In this document: positions 37,655-47,620 of the stretch, one piece after another
How the letters are laid out: each line of letters opens with the position of its first letter
How positions within the stretch are numbered: the stretch's first letter is position 1
Source of the DNA: Neorhodopirellula lusitana
GTDB taxonomy: Bacteria > Planctomycetota > Planctomycetia > Pirellulales > Pirellulaceae
Reading direction: 5' to 3'
Length of the DNA: 64,000 nt
NCBI RefSeq assembly: GCF_900182915.1
Contig: NZ_FXUG01000009.1
Location: forward strand, 124,001 to 188,000
Translations under genes and position numbers: made by a program
Notes under the pieces: generated by a model
Database searches by the model: none
Told to the model about the DNA's origin: nothing
Seen by the model: the letters and a program-made list of their open reading frames with translations, nothing else

Positions 37655-38998
37655 CTACAACGACTTCCCGGCCGGAGCGATCCCGAGCTTCTTTTCGATG
37701 TCTTCGAGGGCCACTCCCTTCGTTTCCGGCACAAAGAACCACACCCAAATTAGTTGCAACACCATCATTCCACAGAAAAACAGGAAGACGTGCGACGGAG
37801 CAAACGCCCCCACCATCGCTGGAAAAACGGAGGTCAATATCGCGGCGAAGATCCAGTGGGTGAAACTGCCCAGCGATTGCCCCGCAGCCCGTTGTTTGTT
37901 GGGAAAGATCTCCGAAATCAGCACCCAGATCACGGCACCTTGACCGATCGCATGAGCCGCGATGAAGGCAAAAATGCACGTTGGCACGATCCCAAAGTTT
38001 TCACTCTGAAACGCCCAGGCACACGTACCCAACGAAGCGATGTAGCCAACCGATCCGATAAGTAACAACGTGCGTCGCCCCAAGCGATCGATCAACCACA
38101 GCCCCAGGAACGTGAAGATTAGATTCGTCACACCGATCCCAATCGACTGAAGCAATGCTGCTTCTTGCCCCAACCCCGTCATCTCAAAGATACGCGGCGC
38201 GAAGTACAGGATGGCGTTGATCCCGGACAGCTGGTTAAAGAAGGCAACCAGGAACGCCAGCATGATCGGGACCCGCAATCGCATCGTCCAAAAACGCTCT
38301 GATGAATCGGATTCCTCCGCCGCTTGATGAATCTGCTGGACTCGATCAGCGATCTCTTGCGAGGACGCCTCGGGACTCACCAAGCGGAAGATGCGAGTCG
38401 CCTCCTCTTCATCCCCCCGACGCGAAATCAACCAGCGTGGACTCTCAGGCAACCCAATGCACAAAATGCTGAAGATGAGAGCAGGAATCGCTTCCACGCC
38501 CAGCATCCATCGCCATGCATTTTCACCAATCGGACCGAGCAACGCGTTGGACGCGAACGCAACCAAAATGCCAAAAACAATGTTGAACTGAAACATCCCA
38601 GCAAGTCGACCGCGTCGATCAGCCGGAGCGATTTCGGAGATATATAGTGGCGCGGCTACAGTCGAAATCCCGACGCCCAGACCACCGATGAATCTCGCCA
38701 CCATGAACGAATAGACGTCCGTAGCGAGCCCTGACCAAATCGCCGAAACCAGATAGAAAATCCCGATCCACAACAACGTTGCCTTACGACCAAATCGGTC
38801 CGTCGGCCAACCTCCACACAACGATCCCAACACCGTCCCCCACAAAGCCATGCTCATGGCCAGCCCGTGCTGGCCATCCCCCAGCGACCACAGGGATTGG
38901 ATCGTACTTTCGGCTCCGGAAATGACGACAGTGTCAAAACCGAACAAGAATCCGGCCAGGGCAGAGGTCAGCGACCAACGTAGAAGTCGACTCGGCAT
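37655..38998 (-). CDS. Sugar porter of the major facilitator superfamily
   Basis: 447 residues from ATG 38998 (MPSRLLRW), placing the first helix (ALAGFLFGFDTVVISG) at once; ATG codons at 39040/39043 are alternatives. Twelve hydrophobic segments are present with sugar-porter signatures: RFGRK after helix 2, PLYISEIAP, PESPRWL before the loop, and PETKG after helix 12. It should move hexose or another sugar across the inner membrane by proton symport. It sits 145 bases upstream of the asparagine-synthetase-like gene on the same strand, so it may share the transcript. Confidence 0.85.
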   Translation of the reverse strand: MPSRLLRWSLTSALAGFLFGFDTVVISGAESTIQSLWSLGDGQHGLAMSMALWGTVLGSLCGGWPTDRFGRKATLLWIGIFYLVSAIWSGLATDVYSFMVARFIGGLGVGISTVAAPLYISEIAPADRRGRLAGMFQFNIVFGILVAFASNALLGPIGENAWRWMLGVEAIPALIFSILCIGLPESPRWLISRRGDEEEATRIFRLVSPEASSQEIADRVQQIHQAAEESDSSERFWTMRLRVPIMLAFLVAFFNQLSGINAILYFAPRIFEMTGLGQEAALLQSIGIGVTNLIFTFLGLWLIDRLGRRTLLLIGSVGYIASLGTCAWAFQSENFGIVPTCIFAFIAAHAIGQGAVIWVLISEIFPNKQRAAGQSLGSFTHWIFAAILTSVFPAMVGAFAPSHVFLFFCGMMVLQLIWVWFFVPETKGVALEDIEKKLGIAPAGKSL

Positions 38999-39305
38999 GG
39001 GGGCATCCAAGCGTGAAATGAGGCTTAAAAACCCAGCCATCATACGCAATTCAACCACGCTTGCGGGAAACGGCCACATTGAAAACTTTCCAGTGCTTTC
39101 CCCAACTGACAACGCCAATCCAATTTCAAAGCGTCGTCACAGCAACCGTGTTCCGACCTGTCCATGGCGGTGAACGCCGATGGGGACGCGTAATGATCCC
39201 CCAACGGAACGCTTGACTGTTTTTGTTACACGCTAGACTGTCACCGGTCGCCCAAGCAACTTTCGCCTTGACCGATCAACCAACTCATCAGCAAGCACGG
39301 AAACA

Positions 39306-40427
39306 ATGATGACGGACGCGTGGAATCAAAATGCGGAGCAACCTCCCAAACGCGTTTCCTCTCGCTCATTAACCGGAGTATCGCATGAGTTCCTGACCCC
39401 ACGCGGCTTGTGGTTGCAACAGAATTCCCGAATCGACATGGCCGATGGCATTGCATTGCCGAGCACTATCCCGGGTGAAAACTTCATCCCATCGGATCAA
39501 CCGCTGCTGGGTCGGATCGACGACCAACCGCTGGATCCTGGCACGTTGCAAAACCTGCGGCCAGCACGGCGTTACCCCAATTCAGCCAAACTACGGACTG
39601 GGCCTCTAACGCCTCTTTTTGTTGCCGCCTTGGCCGACGGGCCTATCTGGAAAACCCCTCAGGCCTGGCCCGCCGGGTATGAGCCAACGCAATCGGAACG
39701 GACCATCCCCGCTGACCTCGCATCAGTCGCACCCGCAATCGGGAAGCTCGCAATCCGGTTGCCTGGTAAACAGGCCGGCCAAACGGCCAGTGGTTCGGCA
39801 TTCATCACCGGCCCGAACACCATCATGACTTGCGCTCACAACCTGTTCGATTCGAACGAACGCCAATGGTCCCAAGGTCTCGAATTCCATCCCGGATACG
39901 ATTTCTATTCCCCTCACCAACGCCCCACATGCCAAATCGTATCGGGCATGATCCCCAAGGCATATCTTGATAATCCGCTGACCAACAACGACGTCGCCAT
40001 TTGTCGTGTTGATTGCAACATCGGTGACATCATGGGTGCTGAGTTGCCGATTCAAGAGATTGATAACGTCGGATTCTATGACGACCGGTGGGTCGACATT
40101 TTAGGCTACCCCGCCGGCAGCGGTTTCGACTTCGGCAAGCAGTTGTGGCGAAGCCGTGGTCGATTTTTGTTTGGCGTGAGCGGTGGCGGCGAAGATGACT
40201 ATTCACCCGTCGTGGCCACCCACTTTGGCGGCGGTGCCAGCGGTTGCCCCTGGGTCTACTATGACCCAGATAAAAAACAGCACGTCGCTGTCGGGCTCAC
40301 GTCGGGTCATGCGCGTTTGCGGTACAACCCATCCGAACCGAACCTGATGACCTTGTCTTCATCACTATGGACATCGCGCACGCTGGAGCGACTCAACAAC
40401 GAGTCCGTTGAACACCGATTTGTATAA
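39306..40427 (+). CDS. Trypsin-like serine protease (V8/glutamyl endopeptidase type)
   Basis: 373 residues; the ATGATG start at 39306 is preceded by GGAA. The catalytic triad is visible as His178 in TCAHN, Asp229 in NNDVAI and Ser312 in GGASGCPW, the last with the GxSGxP form of V8-like trypsins. About 145 residues of Pro-rich, non-conserved sequence precede the protease domain and could be a propeptide. There is no classical signal peptide, so its location is uncertain. It stands alone between a minus-strand MFS gene and a minus-strand lipid operon. Confidence 0.8.
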   Translation: MMTDAWNQNAEQPPKRVSSRSLTGVSHEFLTPRGLWLQQNSRIDMADGIALPSTIPGENFIPSDQPLLGRIDDQPLDPGTLQNLRPARRYPNSAKLRTGPLTPLFVAALADGPIWKTPQAWPAGYEPTQSERTIPADLASVAPAIGKLAIRLPGKQAGQTASGSAFITGPNTIMTCAHNLFDSNERQWSQGLEFHPGYDFYSPHQRPTCQIVSGMIPKAYLDNPLTNNDVAICRVDCNIGDIMGAELPIQEIDNVGFYDDRWVDILGYPAGSGFDFGKQLWRSRGRFLFGVSGGGEDDYSPVVATHFGGGASGCPWVYYDPDKKQHVAVGLTSGHARLRYNPSEPNLMTLSSSLWTSRTLERLNNESVEHRFV

Positions 40428-40620
40428 ACGCCGGCTGACCACCTTGGTCGCTGGCGTCCAAATCCACCGCCATCCTCGTTCAATGGCGGCCTAGTTTACT
40501 GGCGGCGAAGTCCACTGGCGGCTAACGGCCTGTTGAAATTCGCATAGCAAGATAGGAGACACGCTCCGTCGTTCAGTTCGCAGCTAAAATCGATGCGTTC
40601 TCAAACGCTTTTAGCCGAAC

Positions 40621-40637
40621 GGCACAGGGTCTGTGCC
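40621..40637. terminator. Small hairpin between convergent genes
   Basis: GGCACAG and CTGTGCC (7-bp perfect stem, 3-base loop) lie between the protease end (40427) and the btaB end (40664). Only a weak T-rich tail follows, so its role as terminator is a guess. Confidence 0.35.
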
Positions 40638-40663
40638 TATTACAATCGAAAATCAACAGGCGG

Positions 40664-41416
40664 CTAAACCTTCCTCCCCACAAACCGGTAATGCGGGACT
40701 CGCACCAGCGGCAAATAGGGAATCGAACCACGGGATTCATGCAACGATTCGGTGTGGAACCGCTTTTGCAGCATCGGCAGATGATCGGGCGACAGATTGA
40801 CGTTGTCCGTCCCAAACCAAATCGGCCACCCCGTGCGAGTCAGCCAGCCGTGACGTACCCGATCGCGAGCCGGATGCTTGCGAGACACATGGAAATCCAC
40901 GACCGCGATCGTGCCGCCCACCTTTAGCAAGCGATAGGCCTCGTCGATCGCCGAAAACCAATCGGGGATCATGGTCAACGAATACGAAAGCGATACCACG
41001 TCCGCGCACCCATCCGGCAAAGGGGTTGCCGTTGCATCACAACAACGAACCTGCGTTCCTGCCGTTGCTGCGATCTTACCGCCGCGACGCAGACCCGCGA
41101 TCCGATCCGCAGCCACCTTCAACATGGAATCGGAAAGATCAACCAACTCAATCCGCGTCAGTGATGAAATTTTGTCGCCGGCGAACTCCAGGTTCTTGCC
41201 CGTGCCGCATCCCAAATCGACCCAAACACCTTGATCCGGAAAGGCCAGCGACTCAATCAATTCACGGCGGCCATGCAGCATCCGCTCACGAAACGAGTCG
41301 TAATCATTCGCTTGAGCTCCGTAAAAGCTTTCCAAGCGATCTTGATGGGTGTCACCACGGACGGGCACCAACAAGAGATGCCCGATCGTTCGCATATCCG
41401 CAACAAGCGTTTTCAC
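40664..41416 (-). CDS. btaB: Diacylglyceryl-homoserine N-methyltransferase (BtaB-like)
   Basis: 250 residues from GTG 41416, which overlaps the btaA stop by four bases (GTGA). The SAM motif VDLGCGTGKN and a methyltransferase-11 fold are clear. Directly after btaA, this fits BtaB, which adds three methyl groups to diacylglycerylhomoserine to give the betaine lipid DGTS. A later ATG at 41395 would also keep the fold. No catalytic motif is missing. The assignment rests on the operon as well as on the sequence. Confidence 0.8.
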   Translation of the reverse strand: MKTLVADMRTIGHLLLVPVRGDTHQDRLESFYGAQANDYDSFRERMLHGRRELIESLAFPDQGVWVDLGCGTGKNLEFAGDKISSLTRIELVDLSDSMLKVAADRIAGLRRGGKIAATAGTQVRCCDATATPLPDGCADVVSLSYSLTMIPDWFSAIDEAYRLLKVGGTIAVVDFHVSRKHPARDRVRHGWLTRTGWPIWFGTDNVNLSPDHLPMLQKRFHTESLHESRGSIPYLPLVRVPHYRFVGRKV

Positions 41417-42612
41417 GCTGCCGTCTCCAAATCAGCAATATGGAAGCTGCCGTACGTGTTCACGCGATCCAATTGATGAAGGCGTTGAGCCAGATCAAAA
41501 CGGTAGCTCAAGAGGTCACCCAGGCGATGAATCCCGCCGCCATGTCGAACTTCAATCGGATTCACGAAGCCAACTTCAGGACCTGCACTTCGCCACAAGA
41601 TGCGAGCATCCGATCCGGCATGGTCCACGATCGCTTGCCACTCTTGCGCCAGTGCTTCCGGTGCCCGCTCGGCCATCCAGTCCATGTGATCAAGTAAGAC
41701 AAACCGATCAAACGACTTTTCCTGTTCCGTCAAGAATCCTTCCATCGTTTGCGTGTGACAATGCACTCGGTCAACCAAGCCACCTTTCAACAACTCAAAA
41801 TTATCGCGTTTGAGGTATTCTGGGCAGCAGTCTTGAGAGTAAGCACCGGTCAGGTACACACGCCAAAAATAGTTTTCCGCCAGTGCGAGATTCGTCAACA
41901 CCGCCTGCACACGATCTCGCACGAAGCTTTCGATTCCGCCGGTGTAGGTACGATCGATTTGCAAACGTTGAGACCTTGGCACACCTAACATCGCCATCGT
42001 CGTATCACGCCGAAGTGCCCACCGAATCGGCATCCGCCACAATCGTTTTTCAACACGCTGTTCTGCAAAGATCGCTCGCTGGGTCTCAACATCCGGCGCT
42101 GCGACCAGATCCCTCACGGCCTCTCGCAGTCCAACCCGGTCGAGATAGTGATTGATCCACCAGGCGAACAAACCCGACGTTCCATGAAAATAGAAGGTCC
42201 CTCGACGTGCCGAGCTGTCAAAGAAATACCGACGTGAATCCCAAGACTCACGCACCTGAGGAGTCAACTGGGGTCGCAATCGAGTGTCGTAGAGATGGTT
42301 CCAATCCGGGTGCCAACCTGTTCCAAACGCAGCGAAGAAGTCCTCGTAATCCAATTCCCGAATGCCCGCCATCTTCAGTTCAAGCAACGCATTTTGCAGC
42401 GGGTTCATGTCCACACAATCGATCGATGCCGGACCATCCAGTGCATAGTCCAAAGCATTGCAACCAGCCGAAGTGATCATGACAACACGATCATTGGAGT
42501 GCAGACGCAACGCTTGACGATCCAACCGCGGATCTTCCCAACAAGTGTTGTAAACAAGATTACGGGAATGAATCGCACGGAAACATTTCGCTTCAAACCA
42601 ACGATTAAACAT
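41413..42612 (-). CDS. btaA: SAM:diacylglycerol 3-amino-3-carboxypropyltransferase (BtaA)
   Basis: 399 residues from ATG 42612 (MFNRWFEAKCF). The DUF3419/BtaA features YNTCWEDP, then ITSAGCNALDYAL (modified SAM loop) and VDMNPLQNALLELK are unmistakable. It moves the 3-amino-3-carboxypropyl group of SAM to diacylglycerol, the first step of betaine lipid synthesis. An earlier ATG at 42675 would overlap the preceding phosphoesterase gene by 22 bases; homologues begin nearer the chosen start. It is coupled to btaB downstream. Confidence 0.9.
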   Translation of the reverse strand: MFNRWFEAKCFRAIHSRNLVYNTCWEDPRLDRQALRLHSNDRVVMITSAGCNALDYALDGPASIDCVDMNPLQNALLELKMAGIRELDYEDFFAAFGTGWHPDWNHLYDTRLRPQLTPQVRESWDSRRYFFDSSARRGTFYFHGTSGLFAWWINHYLDRVGLREAVRDLVAAPDVETQRAIFAEQRVEKRLWRMPIRWALRRDTTMAMLGVPRSQRLQIDRTYTGGIESFVRDRVQAVLTNLALAENYFWRVYLTGAYSQDCCPEYLKRDNFELLKGGLVDRVHCHTQTMEGFLTEQEKSFDRFVLLDHMDWMAERAPEALAQEWQAIVDHAGSDARILWRSAGPEVGFVNPIEVRHGGGIHRLGDLLSYRFDLAQRLHQLDRVNTYGSFHIADLETAA

Positions 42613-42653
42613 ACGGTTCCAATCTTTTGAAATGGTGTTTCGACTACGGAAGT

Positions 42654-43493
42654 TCAGGCAATGGACAAATGACATTGCTTGCGAGGCGGCAAAGTTTGCA
42701 GCGGCAAGTCTTGATAGTGAGAGTGCAGTTCCAGCGTTCCATCGAAACGCTCGATCAATCCGGTGCAGTTTTCCACCCAGTCACCGGTGTTGCAGTAAAT
42801 GACGGAATCGGATTGAGCGATTGTGGGACTGTGCAGATGCCCACAAATGATCCCGTCACAGCCCACGCGTTCGGCATGCGTGATCAGCTGTTGTTGGAAA
42901 GCCGAAACGAACTTAGCGATCGACTTCGTTTGTCGTTTCAATCGGTTGCAGATGGCATAAGGATTACCGGAAGGGCTCCCGCCAAAACGATGTCGCCAAC
43001 GGCTGATCCCAAGCAATGGATCGTAGGTTCGCATCAGCAACTTAGAGAGCCATACCGCATTGGTTTCAAACCAATCAAAGCGATCGCCATGCGTGACCAA
43101 GAAGCGACGCCCATCGGCCGCTTTGAAGACAACCTCATCACTGATGACGAGATCCTTGCAATGGTCGGTCAGCAACCGACGGTGCAGCGGGTTACGAAAC
43201 AACGCATCGTGATTGCCCGGCAGATAAGTGATCTGGGTCCCGCAACCCATCATTTCACGCAAGCGATCCAAGATGCGGTTGTAGATCGGCTGCCAGTGCC
43301 AACGGCGACTCAGCTTCCAGCCATCGACCACGTCGCCGACCAGAAACAATTGGTCAGGTCGGTATTGGCCCAAGAAGTGGTACAGCGCGTCCGGCCGACT
43401 GTAACGACATCCCAGATGGGTATCGCTTATGAAAAGCGTACGAACACGACGTTCACAGTCGTGTTCAAACAGACCGTCTGATTGTTCGGCCAT
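42654..43493 (-). CDS. plcP: Calcineurin-like phosphoesterase, probable lipid-remodelling phospholipase C (PlcP)
   Basis: 279 residues from ATG 43493. Metal ligands in order: DTH (Asp24, His26), GDVVD (Asp54), GNHD at 93-96, THGD at about 134-137 and GHLH near 215. This is the metallophosphoesterase family that also includes UDP-2,3-diacylglucosamine hydrolases (LpxH). Because it is followed by btaA and btaB, the better reading is PlcP, which removes phospholipid head groups to supply diacylglycerol for betaine lipid. LpxH-type activity cannot be excluded from sequence alone. No clear Pho box is visible upstream. Confidence 0.75.
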   Translation of the reverse strand: MAEQSDGLFEHDCERRVRTLFISDTHLGCRYSRPDALYHFLGQYRPDQLFLVGDVVDGWKLSRRWHWQPIYNRILDRLREMMGCGTQITYLPGNHDALFRNPLHRRLLTDHCKDLVISDEVVFKAADGRRFLVTHGDRFDWFETNAVWLSKLLMRTYDPLLGISRWRHRFGGSPSGNPYAICNRLKRQTKSIAKFVSAFQQQLITHAERVGCDGIICGHLHSPTIAQSDSVIYCNTGDWVENCTGLIERFDGTLELHSHYQDLPLQTLPPRKQCHLSIA

Positions 43494-43875
43494 GCGTGCC
43501 GTTTCAATGGAGGGAAGCTTCCTAGACGGTGCCTCACGCTGCCAGCATGCGCCGCAAGACAAAGTCCGCCAACTGATCCGTTCAATTCCGTTTTGAACTT
43601 CTCACGCGGCGGATCTTAGATAACTTCCATGAAGTTCAGACGACTTCGAAGATCAGGTTTTAGTGAAGATTGCATCACGTAGTGCGATGCCCATACGGCT
43701 TCCGTCGTAGTCCACGACTCGGAAGCAACGCATTGCAAAGATCTGGTGAAGGAACCTGTACCCTCACCATGAAGACAAGACGATTGAATCAGGCGGCCGC
43801 AATCACGATGCCGCTCTGCAAGCAATTTCTCGCCCTGGCGTTCACACCATCCAAACGACCTCAAGCGTTTCGACG
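43494..43875. other. Intergenic, no gene seen
   Basis: About 380 bases upstream of plcP without a convincing frame; short frames of 70-82 codons on both strands lack protein character. The plcP-btaAB promoter is expected here. Confidence 0.5.
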
Positions 43876-44946
43876 CTACTGAGAGATTGGCAAGTCGAAG
43901 TCGCCAGTCAAATCGCGATAGATGCTATGGATGTGATTGGCAGGATTGCCGGCAGGATCCGATTGCGAGTTCGCGAACTCGATCAAAAAGCGTTTTCCTT
44001 GAATACGGTAATAGTGGCCAACACCAGGCTTGGTTGCACCCGCCCAAGCGAACCATACGTTGTCCCAGCCGTCTTCTTGAATCTCGGCACGTCGTTTGGA
44101 CGCCACTTCATCAGGAGCAACATCGGTGTAAAGAGAAACCAATTCTTGCAACAACTTCTTTTGACTGTCATCCAATTTCGAATATGCAATCCCTTCCGCC
44201 GGAAGGACCTCAGGGTGTGTCGTGGCGATAAAGCGAATGTCTCGCGGAGCCTTATCCGCAATGACAGCAAGTTCCTTTTGCTGCGGTGCGAGGCCGTTGA
44301 CCAACTTGAATCCCAGCTGCTCTTCGCGACTCAAAACGGCGGTCCCCTTGCCGAGCGTCACAGTGGTTTCATTCATGACCACGGCAGGATTAGCCGCCAG
44401 GAACTGAGGCGTGCTATCGAGCACTTCATTGCCACGGCAAACAAAGTTCAGCGACAGGTGATGCCCTTCAAAGCTCAGCCCCCATTTTGCTGTTTCCGCA
44501 CTGTCGTCTTCAGCCATTGTTTGGCGTGGATCCCCAAACAGAGTGACGTAGTAGCGTTGTGGGTTTCGCTCCCATCGACCTTTCCCACCCTCCATCTCGT
44601 TGAGCACTTCTTCAAGCAACATGATTCGATTCGCCTTGAAGTACCCAGCTTCGCTCAACGCCGAACGCAACAAACGGAGTGCCGCGGTGCGTTGAGCGTC
44701 GTTCATGTTCTCCAACATCAAGCCCTTGCGTTCGTCCATGGGAATGAAGTGCCAACCGACACGCTTGGGCGAATCAAACTTTTCCAGGGTCAGCTCACGC
44801 TGGCTGTCGTCGAGTGTTTCCAAATACGCGGTCGCAAATGTCTGCATCTGTTCCGCAGGCGCCTGGGATATTTTCCAGCCGACAACGCTGCAGACTAAAA
44901 CGGCGACGAACACGAGCGACAAAAGGCGAGCGGTGCGATTGAACAT
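43876..44946 (-). CDS. Exported DUF3500 protein
   Basis: 356 residues starting with a signal peptide (LLSLVFVAVLVCSVVG). The body shows DUF3500 marks: WHFIPMDERKGL, then RYYVTLFGDP, then GHHLSLNFV, then YYRIQGKRFLIEF and NHIHSIYRD. The family's activity is unknown; the conserved Trp, His and Arg suggest a metal- or ligand-binding role outside the cytoplasm. It is the last of a minus-strand run (ferredoxin, flippase, truB), 60 bases after truB, but could have its own promoter. Confidence 0.8.
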   Translation of the reverse strand: MFNRTARLLSLVFVAVLVCSVVGWKISQAPAEQMQTFATAYLETLDDSQRELTLEKFDSPKRVGWHFIPMDERKGLMLENMNDAQRTAALRLLRSALSEAGYFKANRIMLLEEVLNEMEGGKGRWERNPQRYYVTLFGDPRQTMAEDDSAETAKWGLSFEGHHLSLNFVCRGNEVLDSTPQFLAANPAVVMNETTVTLGKGTAVLSREEQLGFKLVNGLAPQQKELAVIADKAPRDIRFIATTHPEVLPAEGIAYSKLDDSQKKLLQELVSLYTDVAPDEVASKRRAEIQEDGWDNVWFAWAGATKPGVGHYYRIQGKRFLIEFANSQSDPAGNPANHIHSIYRDLTGDFDLPISQ

Positions 44947-45006
44947 GGGCTTTGATTTGGGGTGGGAAGGCGAAGGCGGGAAGCGAATCAGGTGGGACCA
45001 ACGGCG

Positions 45007-46074
45007 TCAGGATTGTAATTGATCTGAAGTCGGAGCGAACACTCGAAAGGGTGCCCATTCCCCCTTTTTCAAACGCATGATCGCCACCAATTCCCCAGCG
45101 GGGTCGACCGTGATCATCTCCCCCGCCGTGTATGGGTCCCCTTCCAAGTTAGGCTTGGGATTCGGATCTTCAGGCGGCACCGCCAAGCAGTCAGGCGTGG
45201 CTGGTTCCCCAGTGACATACAAGCCATTTCGCACACGGTACGCATCCACCCGATCCAAATCCATTCGCGGCATGTGGGCCAGAGCAGGAATCGGCGACCG
45301 CACGCTATCGGTCAACCAAGGTGACCCAGTGACCTCTTCCAGATCGCTCATCGGCGTGAGTTCATGACGCAGCGGCATCCCCGGAACCGGGGGCGGGTCA
45401 TTCGGTGGAATGCAATCGATCGCCGAATCGAGATCAAACCGCCCGACCTCGGTGCGTACCAAGGCGGTCATCACGGCAGCTGTCTGACAAGCGGCGGCAA
45501 TGTCGATCCCCAGCGAACGCAGGTAAGTCCCCGAGCCGCAGGTCACATCGATCTGAATGATGGGCGGTTCGTAACGCAACAACTCGATCGCTCCCAACCA
45601 AACCCGCCGCGTGGGCATCTCCACCTCTTCACCGCGGCGAATTCGTTCATGAGCACGCTCGCCATTGACCCAGATCGCTGAGTGCGTCGGAGGCGTTTGA
45701 TCGACCCAACCACTGAAACCGGTCAATGCTTGTTCGACTTGCGAACGTGTCGGCATCACCGCATCCGCTATTTCGATCACTGGTTCTTCCAGGTCGCCTG
45801 ACTCGCTATGCGCCCCCAATCGGAAGGTCGCAACGTAGCGTTTAGTGGGCTTCAACATCCACGGCGTCAAACGTGTCGCCGACCCAACCGCCAACACCAC
45901 CAAACCGGATGCCAGGGGATCCAGTGTGCCGGTATGCCCTACTTTCAGCTTGCGATTTTCGTTTTCTCGCCGCAGCCGTCGCTGGATTCGGTTGGCAAGG
46001 TCACGAGACGTCATGCCCTTGGGTTTATTGAACGGCAGGAAACCAAAGGGTGCTGTAGGAATGGTGTCTTTCAA
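45007..46074 (-). CDS. truB: tRNA pseudouridine(55) synthase TruB
   Basis: 355 residues from TTG 46074 (no ATG or GTG precedes the conserved part). NKPKGMTS, GHTGTLDPLASGLL-like motif with catalytic Asp52, and CGSGTYLRSLG are all present. The enzyme converts U55 in the tRNA T-loop to pseudouridine. It has about 50 residues beyond the bacterial core, with a PUA-like end (AGEMITVDPAGELVAI). It starts 31 bases after the flippase-like gene on the same strand. Confidence 0.95.
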   Translation of the reverse strand: MKDTIPTAPFGFLPFNKPKGMTSRDLANRIQRRLRRENENRKLKVGHTGTLDPLASGLVVLAVGSATRLTPWMLKPTKRYVATFRLGAHSESGDLEEPVIEIADAVMPTRSQVEQALTGFSGWVDQTPPTHSAIWVNGERAHERIRRGEEVEMPTRRVWLGAIELLRYEPPIIQIDVTCGSGTYLRSLGIDIAAACQTAAVMTALVRTEVGRFDLDSAIDCIPPNDPPPVPGMPLRHELTPMSDLEEVTGSPWLTDSVRSPIPALAHMPRMDLDRVDAYRVRNGLYVTGEPATPDCLAVPPEDPNPKPNLEGDPYTAGEMITVDPAGELVAIMRLKKGEWAPFRVFAPTSDQLQS

Positions 46075-46105
46075 GGTTTTGATAGCGGTTTCGATCCGAG
46101 TGAAT

Positions 46106-47620
46106 TCACAAAGCTTTGGCTGAAAAACGTCGCAGGTCCAACCAGGCGACGCCTGCCAGGATGGCTTCCACGATGATAAACATCAACCGCGCCGCAATGA
46201 CGGACAAGAGTGCATGCGTCGGCCCCACCGCTGGCGTCAAAACCAACAAGGTGACGAACTCCCGCACGCCAGCACCGCCAGGCAGTAGCGACGCAAACCC
46301 CAGCACCATGCCTAAGGAGATCGCTGCGGTCGCCGTCGCGGTCCATGATAATAGTTCAATCCAGTCGGTATCAGCCGCGGCAACAACCCCTGCCCCAGAA
46401 GCTGCCTCAATCCCTACCCCAACATCCGAAAACGCTTGCCATGATGGGATTGCCGAAACCAAGCAAGCGAACGAAGCACCGATGAACGCCCACGATAGCA
46501 GCGAAGCCAAACAACACACCGCCAACAACGACCACGTGATCCCTTGAACGGATGCCGTCGGAGACACCGCCGGCGTGTCGCCAACGGATTGCGAAAAATC
46601 ACTGGACGGCTTCACGCGTTTGGCACGTCGTCGCTGCACCAACGCCACGACACGTCGCATGACGGGCGGGCAAAGCGGAACCATGGATCCGACCGCCATC
46701 AAAGCGGCCATCGCCCGCACCCAAACTGGCAGCGGCGAATTCCAGAGCAACGCTCCTGCGATGAAACCGCCCACGCCAATCATCGAAAGGGTTTCTAAAA
46801 ACACACACGTGGTCGCACGACCAACCGGGCGATGTGGTGCGGGCGATCCCTGCGCTGCGGGTACTCCCTTCGGCAAGATCGCACCCACGCGCAAGACCAC
46901 CACCAAAGCTTTGCCAGGAATGTACTTCCCCGCATGCCCGAGTAACTGAGCGTCAGTGGCACGCCGCCATGTTGAGGGCACCTGCATTGCCAAAAAGCAG
47001 CGGTGCAATATCCAGCCCGGTGGCAACAAGCCCAACCCGTATAGAAACGCGGCCCAGCCCACTCGATCCCAGTGCACCGTACCGAGCGACGGGATCGCCG
47101 CAATCCTCGAATCTGCTTCCGCTTGCATCGCGGAACGGCGAACCGGATCCGCTTCACCAGCGGCTTGTTGCTGCAGTGATGCGATTTCCGCAGACAGCCT
47201 GGCGGTTTCCGCTTGCCAACGTTGCGTTGATTGAACCCCTGCCGCAATTAACCCGACCAAAACAAGCAGAAACACCACTCGCTTGATCCACGGCAATGCC
47301 GCAACCCCAAGCTGCCGGTAACGTTCGACTGGCCAGCGACGCTGGGGGATGGACGAACGGTTGTCTACCGGCAATGGAAGGGATCCTGCGAGCTCTTGTT
47401 TGCCCGGGATTTCTCGGTTGCCCAAAGCATGGTCAGCTCGATCGCTGACGTCCCGACCAGTAACTTCCTGATCAGTGCTTTCCTGATCAGTGCTTTCCTG
47501 ATCGACGGCTTCCTGACCAGTGCTCTCCTGATCAGCCGCATCCCGATCGCAACCGGGATGATCGACTCGGGACCGAGCCTCTTTCCTGGGCCAATCCTCA
47601 TTCCGCTCAGTTGTCGGCAA
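46106..47620 (-). CDS. Flippase-like membrane protein (LPG synthase TM family)
   Basis: 504 residues; the only start in reach is TTG 47620, which overlaps the ferredoxin end. The core shows [30 protein letters not shown] and [11 protein letters not shown], typical of the lysylphosphatidylglycerol-synthetase transmembrane (UPF0104) family of lipid flippase-like proteins, with about eight helices. A coiled coil at about 110-150 follows the first helix. The first 80 residues are a hydrophilic repeat tail (DQEST units) encoded by 15-bp tandem repeats. Substrate unknown. Confidence 0.75.
   Translation of the reverse strand: MPTTERNEDWPRKEARSRVDHPGCDRDAADQESTGQEAVDQESTDQESTDQEVTGRDVSDRADHALGNREIPGKQELAGSLPLPVDNRSSIPQRRWPVERYRQLGVAALPWIKRVVFLLVLVGLIAAGVQSTQRWQAETARLSAEIASLQQQAAGEADPVRRSAMQAEADSRIAAIPSLGTVHWDRVGWAAFLYGLGLLPPGWILHRCFLAMQVPSTWRRATDAQLLGHAGKYIPGKALVVVLRVGAILPKGVPAAQGSPAPHRPVGRATTCVFLETLSMIGVGGFIAGALLWNSPLPVWVRAMAALMAVGSMVPLCPPVMRRVVALVQRRRAKRVKPSSDFSQSVGDTPAVSPTASVQGITWSLLAVCCLASLLSWAFIGASFACLVSAIPSWQAFSDVGVGIEAASGAGVVAAADTDWIELLSWTATATAAISLGMVLGFASLLPGGAGVREFVTLLVLTPAVGPTHALLSVIAARLMFIIVEAILAGVAWLDLRRFSAKAL
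47467..47541. repeat. Five tandem 15-bp repeats inside the flippase gene
   Basis: Units of CCTGATCAGTGCTTT and variants at 47467, 47482, 47497, 47512 and 47527 keep the reading frame and encode (on the minus strand) five-residue repeats such as STDQE. The number of units may vary between strains. Confidence 0.8.

Noticed and set aside
43494-43620. Pho box upstream of plcP
   Set aside because: I looked for paired CTGTCAT-like half-sites at 11-base spacing and found none convincing.
43616-43864. 82-codon minus-strand frame upstream of plcP
   Set aside because: No ribosome site, no conserved pattern, and it lies in the expected promoter region.
47467-47541. CRISPR or regulatory repeat
   Set aside because: Units of 15 bp are directly adjacent and lie in frame inside a coding region.
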